Assembly: GCA_963422415.1 (NCBI GenBank)
Contig: OY729430.1
Coordinates: 3,408,256-3,472,255 of the forward strand
Length of the DNA stretch: 64,000 nucleotides
Source of the DNA: Bin34 sp963422415
GTDB lineage: Bacteria; Chloroflexota; Anaerolineae; Caldilineales; Caldilineaceae
Direction: 5' to 3'
The position numbers and the translations under genes are program-made. Every line of letters begins with the position of its first letter. Position 1 is the first letter of the stretch. The notes below the pieces were generated by a model that searched no databases, had not been told where the DNA came from, and saw only the letters and a program-made list of their open reading frames with translations. This document shows positions 45,714 through 54,014 of the stretch, piece after piece.

Positions 45714-46054
45714 ATTTCCTGACTGGCGAGTGAGCTGTCTTCATTGTAGCCTGTCACGGGAAACGCGAGAGTCATCGATGTACAGCGTCCCAAAGTCAGG
45801 ACCCCGTCTTTGCACACCCTGCAGAACCCGGATTCCAGACCTGTGGATGACAACCCCTGGGCGAACGACGCGGCAGTCCATGACTGTCAGGACTGTATGC
45901 TTTGGGATGGGGATCCGGCTACCTCATTGCACAATGCCGTGATTGTTCCATGGCGAATCGAGACCGGTTCGCGGATCGTACCGGTTTAGGCTAATATCCA
46001 GTGCATTCCCAGTGCCAAGCGGCACTGCCTCACAATTGCAGGAGCGTCTGTCTC

Positions 46055-46936
46055 ATGGGTATCAACAAGGCTGTGGACCTGCTGAAAGCAGGCCAACCTG
46101 TCTTCTGCATGGGACAGCGGGGCGAGCTGAATTACGCGGGCGGGCGGGCTATGGCCCACACTTGGGCGGACATGATTCGCATCAACATGGAACACGGCAT
46201 CTTCGATCTGGTCGGCTTGGACAGATTCATGCAGGGTCTGCTGGATGGTGGCCCTACGCCATCTGGCCATCTTACTCCTACCGTGATGGTGGAGCTGCCA
46301 GTCCTAGGCCAAAGCCCTGAAGGCGTCCGCGCCAATAGTTGGCAGATCCAGCAGATTTTGGCCCGAGGCGTGCATTCCTTGCTGCTCTGCCATGCCGAGG
46401 ACCCGGCAGCGGTAGCTGCCTATATTGAAAGTTGCCGTTATGGGTATCACCAACAGGGGGTGGGGGCGGGACTGCACGCGGGCACTCGAGGTGCGGGGGC
46501 ACAAGCCGGAGCCGGAGCCCGCTGGGGCCTGTCCGGCCCGGAATACATTGAAAGAGCCGATGCTTGGCCCCTCAACCCCGACGGCGAGCTGCTGCTGGGC
46601 GTCAAGATCGAAAATCAGGAAGCCTTGGCCCACGCGACCGCCACGGCCGCCGTACCAGGGTTGGGGTTCGCCGAATGGGGCCCGGGCGACATGGGGCTCT
46701 CCTTTGGCTATATTGACAATCACGATCCGCCCTACCCCACCGAAATGTGGGAGGCACGCAATCGAATCAAGGATGCTCTTCAGGGCCACCGGGTGCCGTT
46801 CTTCGAGGGCCAGTTCACGGCCGAGAATGCTTGTGTGCGCTTTGACGAAGGAGTGCAGATCTTCGCCTGTGGCGACGCACACGATTCCATCGCGCAGACA
46901 GTGCGAACCCATGCAGGGCGTTCCATGCCCGTATAG
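46055..46936 (+). CDS. HpcH/HpaI-family aldolase/citrate-lyase-like protein
   Basis: This 293-residue TIM-barrel enzyme splits or forms 2-oxo-hydroxy acids with a divalent metal. The metal and base region reads GVKIENQEALAHATA, and TVMVELPVLGQSPEGVR and WGPGDMGLSFGYIDN are other family blocks. WGLSGPEYIERADAWPLNP is typical of the HpcH/CitE-like subgroup found with sugar-acid genes. AGGAG precedes ATG 46055. Possible -10 TAATAT stands at 45992-45997. It is convergent with the LysM gene. It could make pyruvate plus an aldehyde from a 4-hydroxy-2-oxo acid produced by the neighbouring enzymes. Confidence 0.88.
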   Translation: MGINKAVDLLKAGQPVFCMGQRGELNYAGGRAMAHTWADMIRINMEHGIFDLVGLDRFMQGLLDGGPTPSGHLTPTVMVELPVLGQSPEGVRANSWQIQQILARGVHSLLLCHAEDPAAVAAYIESCRYGYHQQGVGAGLHAGTRGAGAQAGAGARWGLSGPEYIERADAWPLNPDGELLLGVKIENQEALAHATATAAVPGLGFAEWGPGDMGLSFGYIDNHDPPYPTEMWEARNRIKDALQGHRVPFFEGQFTAENACVRFDEGVQIFACGDAHDSIAQTVRTHAGRSMPV

Positions 46937-46993
46937 CCGGACTGCAATTCCCCCGGCTGTGATTCAAGCCGGGCCCGCATCCCCTCAGTCCGG
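46937..46993. terminator. Nested hairpins between convergent genes
   Basis: An inner stem CCCGGCT/AGCCGGG (46952-46958 with 46967-46973) sits inside an outer pair CCGGACTG/CAGTCCGG (46937-46944 with 46986-46993). It lies between the HpcH stop and the LysM stop. The outer right arm overlaps the LysM stop region. TTTT follows on the plus strand at 46996-46999, so it could end transcription from both sides. Confidence 0.5.
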
Positions 46994-48079
46994 AATTTTC
47001 GGCACGATCAATTCCTGTCCCTCAGCCAGTTTGTTGCTGTCGACCATGTTGTTGGCGATCTGCAGGGACAGGAGGGGAACCTGATACAGTTCCGCAATGG
47101 CATGCAGCGTCTCCCCTGCACGCACGATGTGAATACGGAGGCCCTCTGGGGTACGAGGCGCCACGCCCGGCACGTGGATCTTCTGACCCAAGGCCAGCTG
47201 GTCCGCATTTTGCAGATTGTTGGCTTTGACCAGATCGCTGAGGCGGACTTCATACTGCAACGCAATACTGGACAAGGTCTCCCCCGCAGCGACCGTGTGA
47301 ACGAGGCTCTCTCCGCCTATAGGCTCTTCGGTGGGCAATTCCAGCAAGGTGGCGTTCTTAGGCAACAGCAGTTTCTGTCCTATGCCCAGTCGATCCGGTG
47401 ACGTCAGACTGTTAATCCTGGCAATTTCCAGCGGATCCACGTCATACAAGGCGGCAATGCCACCGAGATTCTCTCCAGCCTGTACCAAGTGATGCAGGGC
47501 GTTTGGATCTTCCGGTTCGGCGGTGGGCTCGGCGACCCGTTCCGCTCCCTTGGGCATGGCCAGCCGCTGTCCCACCGCAATGCGGTCCAAGATGATTGAG
47601 GGGTTGGCGGCCTTGATTTCATTCACCGTGATGCCGAACGCCATGGCCAAGTCAAACACCGTATCGCCGACCTGTACCACATAGAAGGACGTTTCACTAT
47701 CCCCTGTCTCCTGGATTGTGGACGACTCCGAAGGAGGATCCACAACGGGAATCAGTAATTCGTCCCCCGGGATGAGGTTGTCGCTCTGCAGCTGAGGGTT
47801 GAATTGTCGGAGAGTGTCCAAGGAAATATAGTGGTCAGAGGCAATGGTCGCCAGATTGTCGCCTGCCTGCACCACATAGGTGATGGGCAACGGATCCTGT
47901 ACCGATTGACTGCTGCGGGTGGCTTCGGCCCGCGCAGTGGCTTCGGCCGCCACATCGGCCGGATCCAGATCGATGGTCAGATCCATCCCTTCCACTCGAT
48001 CCCGGGTACAGCCCGCAATCCACAACGCCAGCAACAAGCCGACGACTCCTATCCATCCTCTGAACACCAATGTAGACAT
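46985..48079 (-). CDS. Lipoprotein with five LysM domains
   Basis: This 364-residue protein has an N-terminal hydrophobic segment with a lipobox ending at Cys 24 (LALWIAGC), then a linker and five LysM repeats at roughly residues 60-105, 125-170, 195-240, 255-300 and 305-350. Each LysM reads V-x-AGDTL...IA...Y...D/I...N...L..GQ.L.IP, for example YVVQAGDNLATIA and HIVRAGETLHAIA. LysM binds N-acetylglucosamine of peptidoglycan or chitin. No enzymatic domain is attached, so it is probably a cell-wall anchor. I start at ATG 48079; upstream codons do not match. Confidence 0.93.
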   Translation of the reverse strand: MSTLVFRGWIGVVGLLLALWIAGCTRDRVEGMDLTIDLDPADVAAEATARAEATRSSQSVQDPLPITYVVQAGDNLATIASDHYISLDTLRQFNPQLQSDNLIPGDELLIPVVDPPSESSTIQETGDSETSFYVVQVGDTVFDLAMAFGITVNEIKAANPSIILDRIAVGQRLAMPKGAERVAEPTAEPEDPNALHHLVQAGENLGGIAALYDVDPLEIARINSLTSPDRLGIGQKLLLPKNATLLELPTEEPIGGESLVHTVAAGETLSSIALQYEVRLSDLVKANNLQNADQLALGQKIHVPGVAPRTPEGLRIHIVRAGETLHAIAELYQVPLLSLQIANNMVDSNKLAEGQELIVPKIPD

Positions 48080-48236
48080 CGCCTTTCTTTGCCGTACCGC
48101 AACCGGAACCCGCAGCACGCGCTGTGGTGAACTCAATATAGCACAGGCCTCGGCAACCACAATCCGTGTCGCCCCGACCGCAGTCGGATGGGGGCCGGTG
48201 CGCGCGCCCCCCGCATCTCCATCCAGAGAGACTGAC

Positions 48237-49301
48237 CTACTCCAGGGAGATCTCCGTGTGGGGAATTGCGCGCGCCGCCAGACTGAGCAGCCCGGCGGTC
48301 ACACGCGTGACCTGCCGCATGGACTGGGCCACCGCGCTGTCGGGATGAGTCACGACAAAGGGCTCTCCGGTGTCGCTGCCCCTGCGAATGAGAGCATCCA
48401 GCTCCACTTGTCCAATGAAGTCCACGCCCAGCTCCTTGGCCGCCTGTTGTCCGCCCCCGCGCCCGAAGACGTCCCCGGACATGTTCTCCACCATGCCCAA
48501 GATCGGCACGTCTAGCTTCTGGAAGGCTCCGACACCGCGCTTGGCGTCACTGATGGAAACCGCTTGCGGCATAGTCACAATCAAGCCGCCCGTAACGGGA
48601 ACGCTCTGGGCCAAGGTCAGCTGTGCATCGCCCGTGCCGGGCGGCAGGTCCACAATCAGATAGTCCAGAGGCCCCCAATGCACATCCGTCAACATCTGGC
48701 GAATGGCGCCATGCAACATCGGGCCACGCCAGATGACAGCTTCGCCTTCCGGCATCAGAAAGCCCATGGACATGACCTTCACACCGTAGGATTCATGGGG
48801 CACCATCTTGCCGTTGCGTACCGACAGAGGGCCGGACAATCCCATCATGATGGGCACGTTCGGACCGTAGACATCCGTGTCCATGATGCCTACCCTGGAC
48901 CCTTCCAAGGCTAGACTCACAGCCAGGTTGACACTGAAGGTTGTCTTGCCCACTCCCCCCTTGCCACTGCTGATCGCCAATACATTCTTGATATCCAGAT
49001 TCAGCTTGTCAGAGATGCGGCGGTCCCGCACCACCTGGCTGGTGAAATTGACCGTGACCGCCGTGACCCCGGGCACTTCCCTCTGTACCGTCTCAATGCA
49101 GTCGCATTCGATCTGGGCCTCCATGGGACAGGCCGGAGTCGTCAATTCAACGGTAAATGAGACAGCCGTGCCCTCCACCACGATGTCCTGCACCATATCC
49201 AGCGATATGAGATCCTGATGCAGTTCAGGCTCTATGACTTTCCGCAGTGCACGCGTGATGTCCGCGGTCGTTATGGCGGACGGAGGGGGGACAACGGACA
49301 T
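48237..49301 (-). CDS. Mrp/NBP35-family iron-sulfur cluster carrier ATPase
   Basis: This 354-residue protein carries or inserts iron-sulfur clusters. The N-terminal MIP18/DUF59 domain (about 8-85, LRKVIEPELHQDLISLDMVQ) is followed by the ATPase with the deviant P-loop SSGKGGVGKTTFSVN, MDTDVYGPNVPIMMG and DYLIVDLPPGTGDAQLTL. The usual C-terminal CxxC that binds the shared cluster is missing: where most Mrp proteins read ENMS-F-x-CPxC, this one reads ENMSGDVFGRGGG. The DUF59 domain does contain CPMEAQIECDCIE, three cysteines that could serve instead. So cluster binding by the classic route is doubtful. Confidence 0.95.
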   Translation of the reverse strand: MSVVPPPSAITTADITRALRKVIEPELHQDLISLDMVQDIVVEGTAVSFTVELTTPACPMEAQIECDCIETVQREVPGVTAVTVNFTSQVVRDRRISDKLNLDIKNVLAISSGKGGVGKTTFSVNLAVSLALEGSRVGIMDTDVYGPNVPIMMGLSGPLSVRNGKMVPHESYGVKVMSMGFLMPEGEAVIWRGPMLHGAIRQMLTDVHWGPLDYLIVDLPPGTGDAQLTLAQSVPVTGGLIVTMPQAVSISDAKRGVGAFQKLDVPILGMVENMSGDVFGRGGGQQAAKELGVDFIGQVELDALIRRGSDTGEPFVVTHPDSAVAQSMRQVTRVTAGLLSLAARAIPHTEISLE

Positions 49302-49408
49302 GAAAGAATCACCTGATTCCGGGAAGCCAGTGGCAAAGACCCATCATTAAGGCACAATCCCCGTAAAGGGTCAAGAATTAGGATCGGCGCGCATTTTCGC
49401 CGGGATCC

Positions 49409-50716
49409 CTACAAACACAGATCGACCGCCATCGTCCGGGCTGCCCGCTGGCCAATCTCCACGGCGTAGTTGGTGCCTCGATCCCAAGGCCAAACCTGAC
49501 TCATGGAAGCCAAATACAATCCGTCCAAGGGAGTCTGCAGAGGCAAGCGACGCGCCCCAAAGCCGCACATGGGAATGGGTTGGGCATAGGCGGCACGGTG
49601 CAGCCACCACCCCAACACCTGTCCTGGCTCGAACGTCGGCGCCACACGCTGCAGGCCTGCCAAAAACTCTTGTGCCAGCATCGGCGCGGCCATGGTCAGA
49701 TAGGGGTGGGTCGGCTCCACATAGGCTCCAAGGTAGTAGAGATGCTGCCCTCCATAATGCTTGCGATTCACCATGGCCGTATGCTCCACCAAGACCAGGA
49801 AAGGCACCTTCGCGTCCGCGGGAATGCTGACCCAGTACGTGTCGTGGGCCAAGGACCGATCCAAGGCTACGGTCAGCACGGCGGCGCCCATGGATTGTTC
49901 CTCTCCCACCCGGTCGCGGAAGGACTCGGGCAAGTCGGAGCATAACTGGCAGAGCACGTGAGGGGCTCCAGTATAAAGTACCGCATCCACGGTCCAGCTC
50001 CTCTTCTCGGTACATACTTCCCAACCTTTTCCCGCACGTACAAACCTAGACACCTGGGTCCCCATATGGATGCGGGCCCCCAAGGCACGATTCACCTCCA
50101 ACAGGCCATCGGCCCAAGCTTGAAAACCACCCTTGCAGTAGATCAGTTGTGGAGTGCGCTTGATTATGCGGGCCGCAAACCAGGCCAGAGACACGTCCCG
50201 GTAGGCCGATCCGAATTTGGCCTGCAGCAGAGGTTGCCACAGGGTTTCGTAGGCCAGATCGCCCATCCAAGAACGCAGCCAGGCATCGGCAGTCACGGCG
50301 TCAAAGTCATCCCAGGGCGGGCGTGGATGCCAGCGCAGATAGGCCAGCGTCAGCCCCATGCGCAGTTTGTCCGGCAGCGACAGATACGGAAACGCCAGCA
50401 GATGCCGGGCGCTGTCCAGTCTGTAGTTCACATCCGCAAAGCGATACGCGGTGGCAGGCGCGTGGACCTCCAGCATGTCGCCCAACCCCACCTCCCGGGT
50501 AAGGTTGATGATGTGGTCATCGTTGGTGAAGAGATGGTGATAAAACCGTTCCAGCGGCCAGGCCCAGTCCGGCATGCCTCTGAAACCCGACGCCAGGCCA
50601 CCTGCCTGTACCGCCCCGTCCATGACAAGGATCTCAGGCTTCGGAGAGAAGCGGGATTGCAGACAGTGGGCCGCGGCCAAACCGCCGGGGCCTGCCCCGA
50701 TCACGGCTATGCGCAT
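49409..50716 (-). CDS. FAD/NAD(P)-dependent amine-oxidase-type flavoprotein
   Basis: This 435-residue protein has the FAD motif RIAVIGAGPGGLAAAHCLQ and a C-terminal GLYLASMSQVWPWDRGTNYAVEIGQ flavin contact. The pattern NNDDHIINLTREVGLGD near 60-80 is typical of protoporphyrinogen-oxidase/desaturase-like and UDP-galactopyranose-mutase-like flavoproteins. The length and GGFQAWADGL motif favour a UGM/desaturase-related group of unknown substrate. I start at ATG 50716. It lies alone on its strand. Confidence 0.88.
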   Translation of the reverse strand: MRIAVIGAGPGGLAAAHCLQSRFSPKPEILVMDGAVQAGGLASGFRGMPDWAWPLERFYHHLFTNDDHIINLTREVGLGDMLEVHAPATAYRFADVNYRLDSARHLLAFPYLSLPDKLRMGLTLAYLRWHPRPPWDDFDAVTADAWLRSWMGDLAYETLWQPLLQAKFGSAYRDVSLAWFAARIIKRTPQLIYCKGGFQAWADGLLEVNRALGARIHMGTQVSRFVRAGKGWEVCTEKRSWTVDAVLYTGAPHVLCQLCSDLPESFRDRVGEEQSMGAAVLTVALDRSLAHDTYWVSIPADAKVPFLVLVEHTAMVNRKHYGGQHLYYLGAYVEPTHPYLTMAAPMLAQEFLAGLQRVAPTFEPGQVLGWWLHRAAYAQPIPMCGFGARRLPLQTPLDGLYLASMSQVWPWDRGTNYAVEIGQRAARTMAVDLCL

Positions 50717-51577
50717 TGGGATCTTATGTAGAATGTTGCATTGGGCGGTATGGAATGGGCAATGTACAGACTCACCGTGTCGCAACGCAAGATCGTGCAT
50801 TGATCATACACAGGCTCGGGTCCTCCAGCCTGTCTTGAAACGCGAAGAACTGCGCGTCTCTGTCCCTTGGCGTTTTCTTGATTCTCTAAAAATTGCATAG
50901 GGGACAGCCTTTGGAGATCAATCCAATTCGACAAACCAGACTGCAGGAAGACACCTGTGCAGCTTCGCCTGCACTGCAGGTGGGAGTATATTGTAATCTC
51001 TCTGCATCTCCTTGTGCCGTGCAGTTTCTCTCGGCTCTTCATGGACAGGAACAAGCCGAGCGTGACACGGCGGTTGCTTGCCAAGTCTCCGGTGTCCCTT
51101 GGCTTCCTGTTCGAGCCTGATGGACAAGAAGGATGGCCGCCCCATCCATGAGCTTTGGAATCAGCTGGGAGCACAAGGTTGGGAACTGGTGGCATCGCCA
51201 CGCCGGGCGAGGACGACCTGCGCTTTGCGTTGATTAAAGAGGGAAATCTGAATCCCGGGGTTGGATGTGCTTCCCGCACACAAGGGAGATCCCGCTCTCT
51301 TCTCCCAAAGATATGGCGCCAATGCCACTCTTGGCAGATGCAGATGATCAGCCGACCCGCGGGCCGCCTCAACAGAGGGCCTGCTTCCGGTTTGCTCTAG
51401 ACATTGTCTGCTGTGCCCGCAAGGGGCTGGCACAGGCGCATCCAAGGGACAGAAAAGGCATACGGGCTGCAGCGGAACGCGGCACTGCACATGTCCCACT
51501 GCATGTGGATGTGCAGGATTCTTCCAGTATCCCCTGCGGTCGCACGAGACACGAGAGGTTGGCGCCGCGGCCGATCT
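50717..51577 (+). other. Gene-poor stretch with one decayed small gene
   Basis: No intact gene fills these 861 bases. A longer minus-strand frame crossing them (from about 51372 down) has no motif and is not credible. The only readable trace is a short plus-strand remnant at 51120-51250, listed separately. Confidence 0.35.
51120..51250 (+). pseudogene. Remnant of a small DUF4177-like protein
   Basis: One frame gives KKDGRPIHELWNQLGAQGWE and LVASP; a shift leads to TPGEDDLRFALIKEG. Read together this is the LNQLGAQGWELV...FxLK pattern of DUF4177-type small proteins. The frame break lies near 51198-51205. The first half of such a gene (WEY..., upstream) is not intact. Function of the family is unknown. 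Confidence 0.45.
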
Positions 51578-51955
51578 CTAGTCCACAGCGAGTTCAACCG
51601 TAGCTGGGGATGTATGGATCGAAGCGAAATAGCAGGAATATGCTGGCAGCTTTTCCTTGATACGGTGCAGCGATTTTTCGAAGAGGTCCACCAAGTCCTC
51701 ATCCGATCCCTTAAAACAGCGAATCGTGCGTGCGCTGCAGATCTGGCAGCCTTGCAGGAACTTGTAGCTTTTGCTGTTGCAGGGCAGGCAGGCACCCAAG
51801 TCTATCATCATCAGAAGGAAGGCCAGACTTTCGGGATGCGCCTCCTCCACGGCTATGGCGCGGTCCACAAGGCGAGCCCACACGGGTCCTCGCAAGTCTC
51901 GCAAGGAAGGAATCAAGGAGTGGGGGAACAGCAGTGCGGCTGTCGGATCATGCAT
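51578..51955 (-). CDS. Cysteine-rich conserved small protein, unknown function
   Basis: This 125-residue protein contains DLGACLPCNSKSYKFLQGCQICS, with four cysteines in a CxxC...CxxC array, and CFKGSDEDLVDLFEKSL. I recall similar hypothetical proteins in Chloroflexota genomes, usually with the order LIPSLRDLRGPVW, LLMMIDLGACLPCNSKSYKF, KGSDEDL. A zinc or redox role is possible. I start at ATG 51955 (MHDPTAALL) because GGAGAG lies six bases upstream. Neighbours give no clue. Confidence 0.7.
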   Translation of the reverse strand: MHDPTAALLFPHSLIPSLRDLRGPVWARLVDRAIAVEEAHPESLAFLLMMIDLGACLPCNSKSYKFLQGCQICSARTIRCFKGSDEDLVDLFEKSLHRIKEKLPAYSCYFASIHTSPATVELAVD

Positions 51956-52130
51956 TGGAGCTCTCCACGTTTTATCTGAGGCCATGCGCCATGGACCGGC
52001 CTTCCCCAAGTGAGCGTCCCGCCTTGCGGCGAGCTACAACCTGACCGATCCCCTCTCTGCAGCCGCCCTTTGGACAAGGTCGACCACGCAACACTCCCCC
52101 TCCAGGAGGGATCATTTGCATTATGGAAAC

Positions 52131-52154
52131 AAGCGGCCCCGCTCCGGGCCGCTT
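52131..52154 (-). terminator. Terminator hairpin of the UPF0173 gene
   Basis: The arms AAGCGGCCC and GGGCCGCTT form a perfect 9-bp stem with a six-base loop, seven bases beyond the hydrolase stop on the minus strand. TTGTTTCC follows on that strand, a short imperfect T-run, so a Rho-independent terminator is likely. Confidence 0.65.
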
Positions 52155-52161
52155 GTAGAGA

Positions 52162-52845
52162 CTACAGCGAGAGAACCTCGCCAGGTTGCATGATTTTGCA
52201 GGCAATGCCTTCCGGATGCAGCAGCTCCGCGAACTTCTGTGGATCCTGCTTGATGACCGGCATCGTGTTGTAGTGCATGGGCACCACTTTCTCGGCATTC
52301 ACAAACTGGGCCGCGACGGCGGCATCACGGGGCCCCATGGTGAAGTTGTCTCCGATAGGCAACAACGCCAGATCAATGCTCCTCTCTTCCCCAATCATGC
52401 GCATGTCATAGGTCAGCCCAGTGTCGCCGGCGTGGTACAACCGTTTTCCATCCCGAAAATTGAAGAGCAACCCGGCAGCAACGCCGCCATCACTGCCATC
52501 TGGCAACTGGCTGCCATGGATGGCAGTGGTCAGTTTCAGGTGCCCAAAAGAGAACCGGTACTCCCCCCCCACGTGCATAGCATGGGTGTCATATTCGTCC
52601 CCCAGCCAAGCGCAGATTTCGTAGTTGGCAATGATCTTGGCCCTCGTAGCCTGCGCCAGCGCCTTCAGATGGCTCGTGTGATCCAAGTGGCCATGTGTGA
52701 CCGCAATGAAATCGGCTTGCAGATCCTCCACCTTGTGCGTGCACATCGGATTGTCGGGAGCCAAGAAGGGATCAATGACAATCTGATCATCCCCTGCCTT
52801 AATGTGAAAGGTGGCATGTCCCAAGAATGTGACATCAATGTTCAT
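52162..52845 (-). CDS. Metallo-beta-lactamase-fold hydrolase, UPF0173/UlaG-like
   Basis: This 227-residue metal-dependent hydrolase has THGHLDHTSHLKAL (the HxHxDH motif), YHAGDTGLTYDM with the third aspartate, and LLPIGDNFTMGPRDAA. It matches the UPF0173 group found widely in Gram-positive bacteria. Start ATG 52845 overlaps the previous stop by four bases (ATGA), so it is translated together with the small membrane protein. Substrate unknown; UlaG relatives hydrolyse sugar lactones. Confidence 0.92.
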   Translation of the reverse strand: MNIDVTFLGHATFHIKAGDDQIVIDPFLAPDNPMCTHKVEDLQADFIAVTHGHLDHTSHLKALAQATRAKIIANYEICAWLGDEYDTHAMHVGGEYRFSFGHLKLTTAIHGSQLPDGSDGGVAAGLLFNFRDGKRLYHAGDTGLTYDMRMIGEERSIDLALLPIGDNFTMGPRDAAVAAQFVNAEKVVPMHYNTMPVIKQDPQKFAELLHPEGIACKIMQPGEVLSL

Positions 52846-53066
52846 GTCTGCTCCTGTTCTGGCTCTCCAAGTCCTTTCGGCATGCGGCTGACGGGACGGG
52901 CGACGGCAAAGCCAACCTCGGAAACATCGGCATCGAGATTTCTTGCCGCATCCGCCGCCGCGCCGTGCATTTCCGGCGTCCCTTCTTCCAGACTCTCGTA
53001 CAAAAAAAGATAAACGATCACCAACAAGGCACCCACCCCGATGATACCAATCAGAAGACTATCCAT
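52842..53066 (-). CDS. Small single-helix membrane protein
   Basis: This 74-residue protein has one strong hydrophobic helix (MDSLLIGIIGVGALLVIVYLF) and a polar tail with no motif. A GTG start ten codons upstream (53096) is also possible. It lies after nuoI and before the UPF0173 gene, four bases overlapping the latter, so it may serve that gene or complex I assembly. I do not recognise a family. Confidence 0.6.
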   Translation of the reverse strand: MDSLLIGIIGVGALLVIVYLFLYESLEEGTPEMHGAAADAARNLDADVSEVGFAVARPVSRMPKGLGEPEQEQT

Positions 53067-53252
53067 GACAAAGCTTTGCATTGATGGCACAAGCACCGAC
53101 TACCAGCCTGCGCATCCGAGAGCCGTCTTGGGGGCAATGTCGGCGCCACACCGGAAGCCGACCCCAGATTCTGCCCTCCACAATCTTGATCTTGATTCTC
53201 CTTCCTTGGCTGTCTGGCGTACAGGGCCAACCGTGCCCACATGCAAGAATGG

Positions 53253-53981
53253 CTACTCGCCGCGGGCTGCAGCCCGCGCGCGGGCCTTCTCCATGGCCTT
53301 GGCTTTCAAGGCCTCCGCCCGCGTGGCGGCCGCGGCCGGTTTGTCTGCCGGCGGCCTTGTCTGCCTAGCGGCCTTCTTGGCGGCCTTGGCCTTCTCTTCG
53401 GCCCGCTTCTCGGCCAAGGCCACCTGTTCCTTGGCATATTGGTCAGGCCACAGGGCCGCATAGTACTCTAGGGGCACCGTCAATTCGGATATGTCATACA
53501 CCAAGTGCGGATGCCGCTCATAGGCCGCCAGCTCAAAGTCATGATCCATCTTGATGGCGTCGAAGGGACAGAACTCTACGCAGTAGTTGCAGCTCATGCA
53601 GACCGTGGCATCAATGAAGAAGTCCTGTGGACGCGTAACCGGCTTGCCCTGCTCATCCGTGGCCCGGGTAATCCAAATGCATTGCGGGGGGCAGACCTTC
53701 GCACAGATCCCGCAGGCCGTGCAACGCTCTTCCTCAATCTCCGAATCCCAGATCAGCATGGGGATGTAGCGAAACCGCTCCGGCAGCTGGCGTCGTTCCT
53801 CGGGATACTGGATGGTCAGCAACCCCGCCTGGTCCACCGGCTGCTCCATGATTCGCAAGGAGTCGCTCTGCTTGGTACTGCCTTGATAACGACTGGGAAC
53901 CTTCTGCATGTCGTCTGCATAGGTCTTGGCCAAATGCTTGAAGGTCACGCCTAGACCCTTGAGTAGACCAGCACCAAACAT
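53253..53981 (-). CDS. nuoI: NADH-quinone oxidoreductase subunit I
   Basis: NuoI carries the two [4Fe-4S] clusters (N6a, N6b) of the peripheral arm. They are bound by CTACGICAKVCPPQCIWI and CMSCNYCVEFCPFDAIKM, both complete. The N-terminus MFGAGLLKGLGVTFKHLAKT leads to the membrane-facing part. The C-terminus after about residue 185 is an extended alanine/lysine/arginine/glutamate helix (ALAEKRAEEKAKAAKKAARQ and more, ending about 242), roughly 60 residues longer than usual. It follows nuoCD by 33 bases. Its other partners (NuoA, E-H, J-N) are not near. Confidence 0.95.
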   Translation of the reverse strand: MFGAGLLKGLGVTFKHLAKTYADDMQKVPSRYQGSTKQSDSLRIMEQPVDQAGLLTIQYPEERRQLPERFRYIPMLIWDSEIEEERCTACGICAKVCPPQCIWITRATDEQGKPVTRPQDFFIDATVCMSCNYCVEFCPFDAIKMDHDFELAAYERHPHLVYDISELTVPLEYYAALWPDQYAKEQVALAEKRAEEKAKAAKKAARQTRPPADKPAAAATRAEALKAKAMEKARARAAARGE

Positions 53982-54014
53982 CTTCCAACTCCTCGCTTGG
54001 CGGCCCTGCCGCCG

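Noticed and set aside
50707..51372. Minus-strand frame of 221 codons in the gap after the flavoprotein
   Set aside because: No motif, and a readable decayed gene on the other strand at 51120-51250 argues against it.
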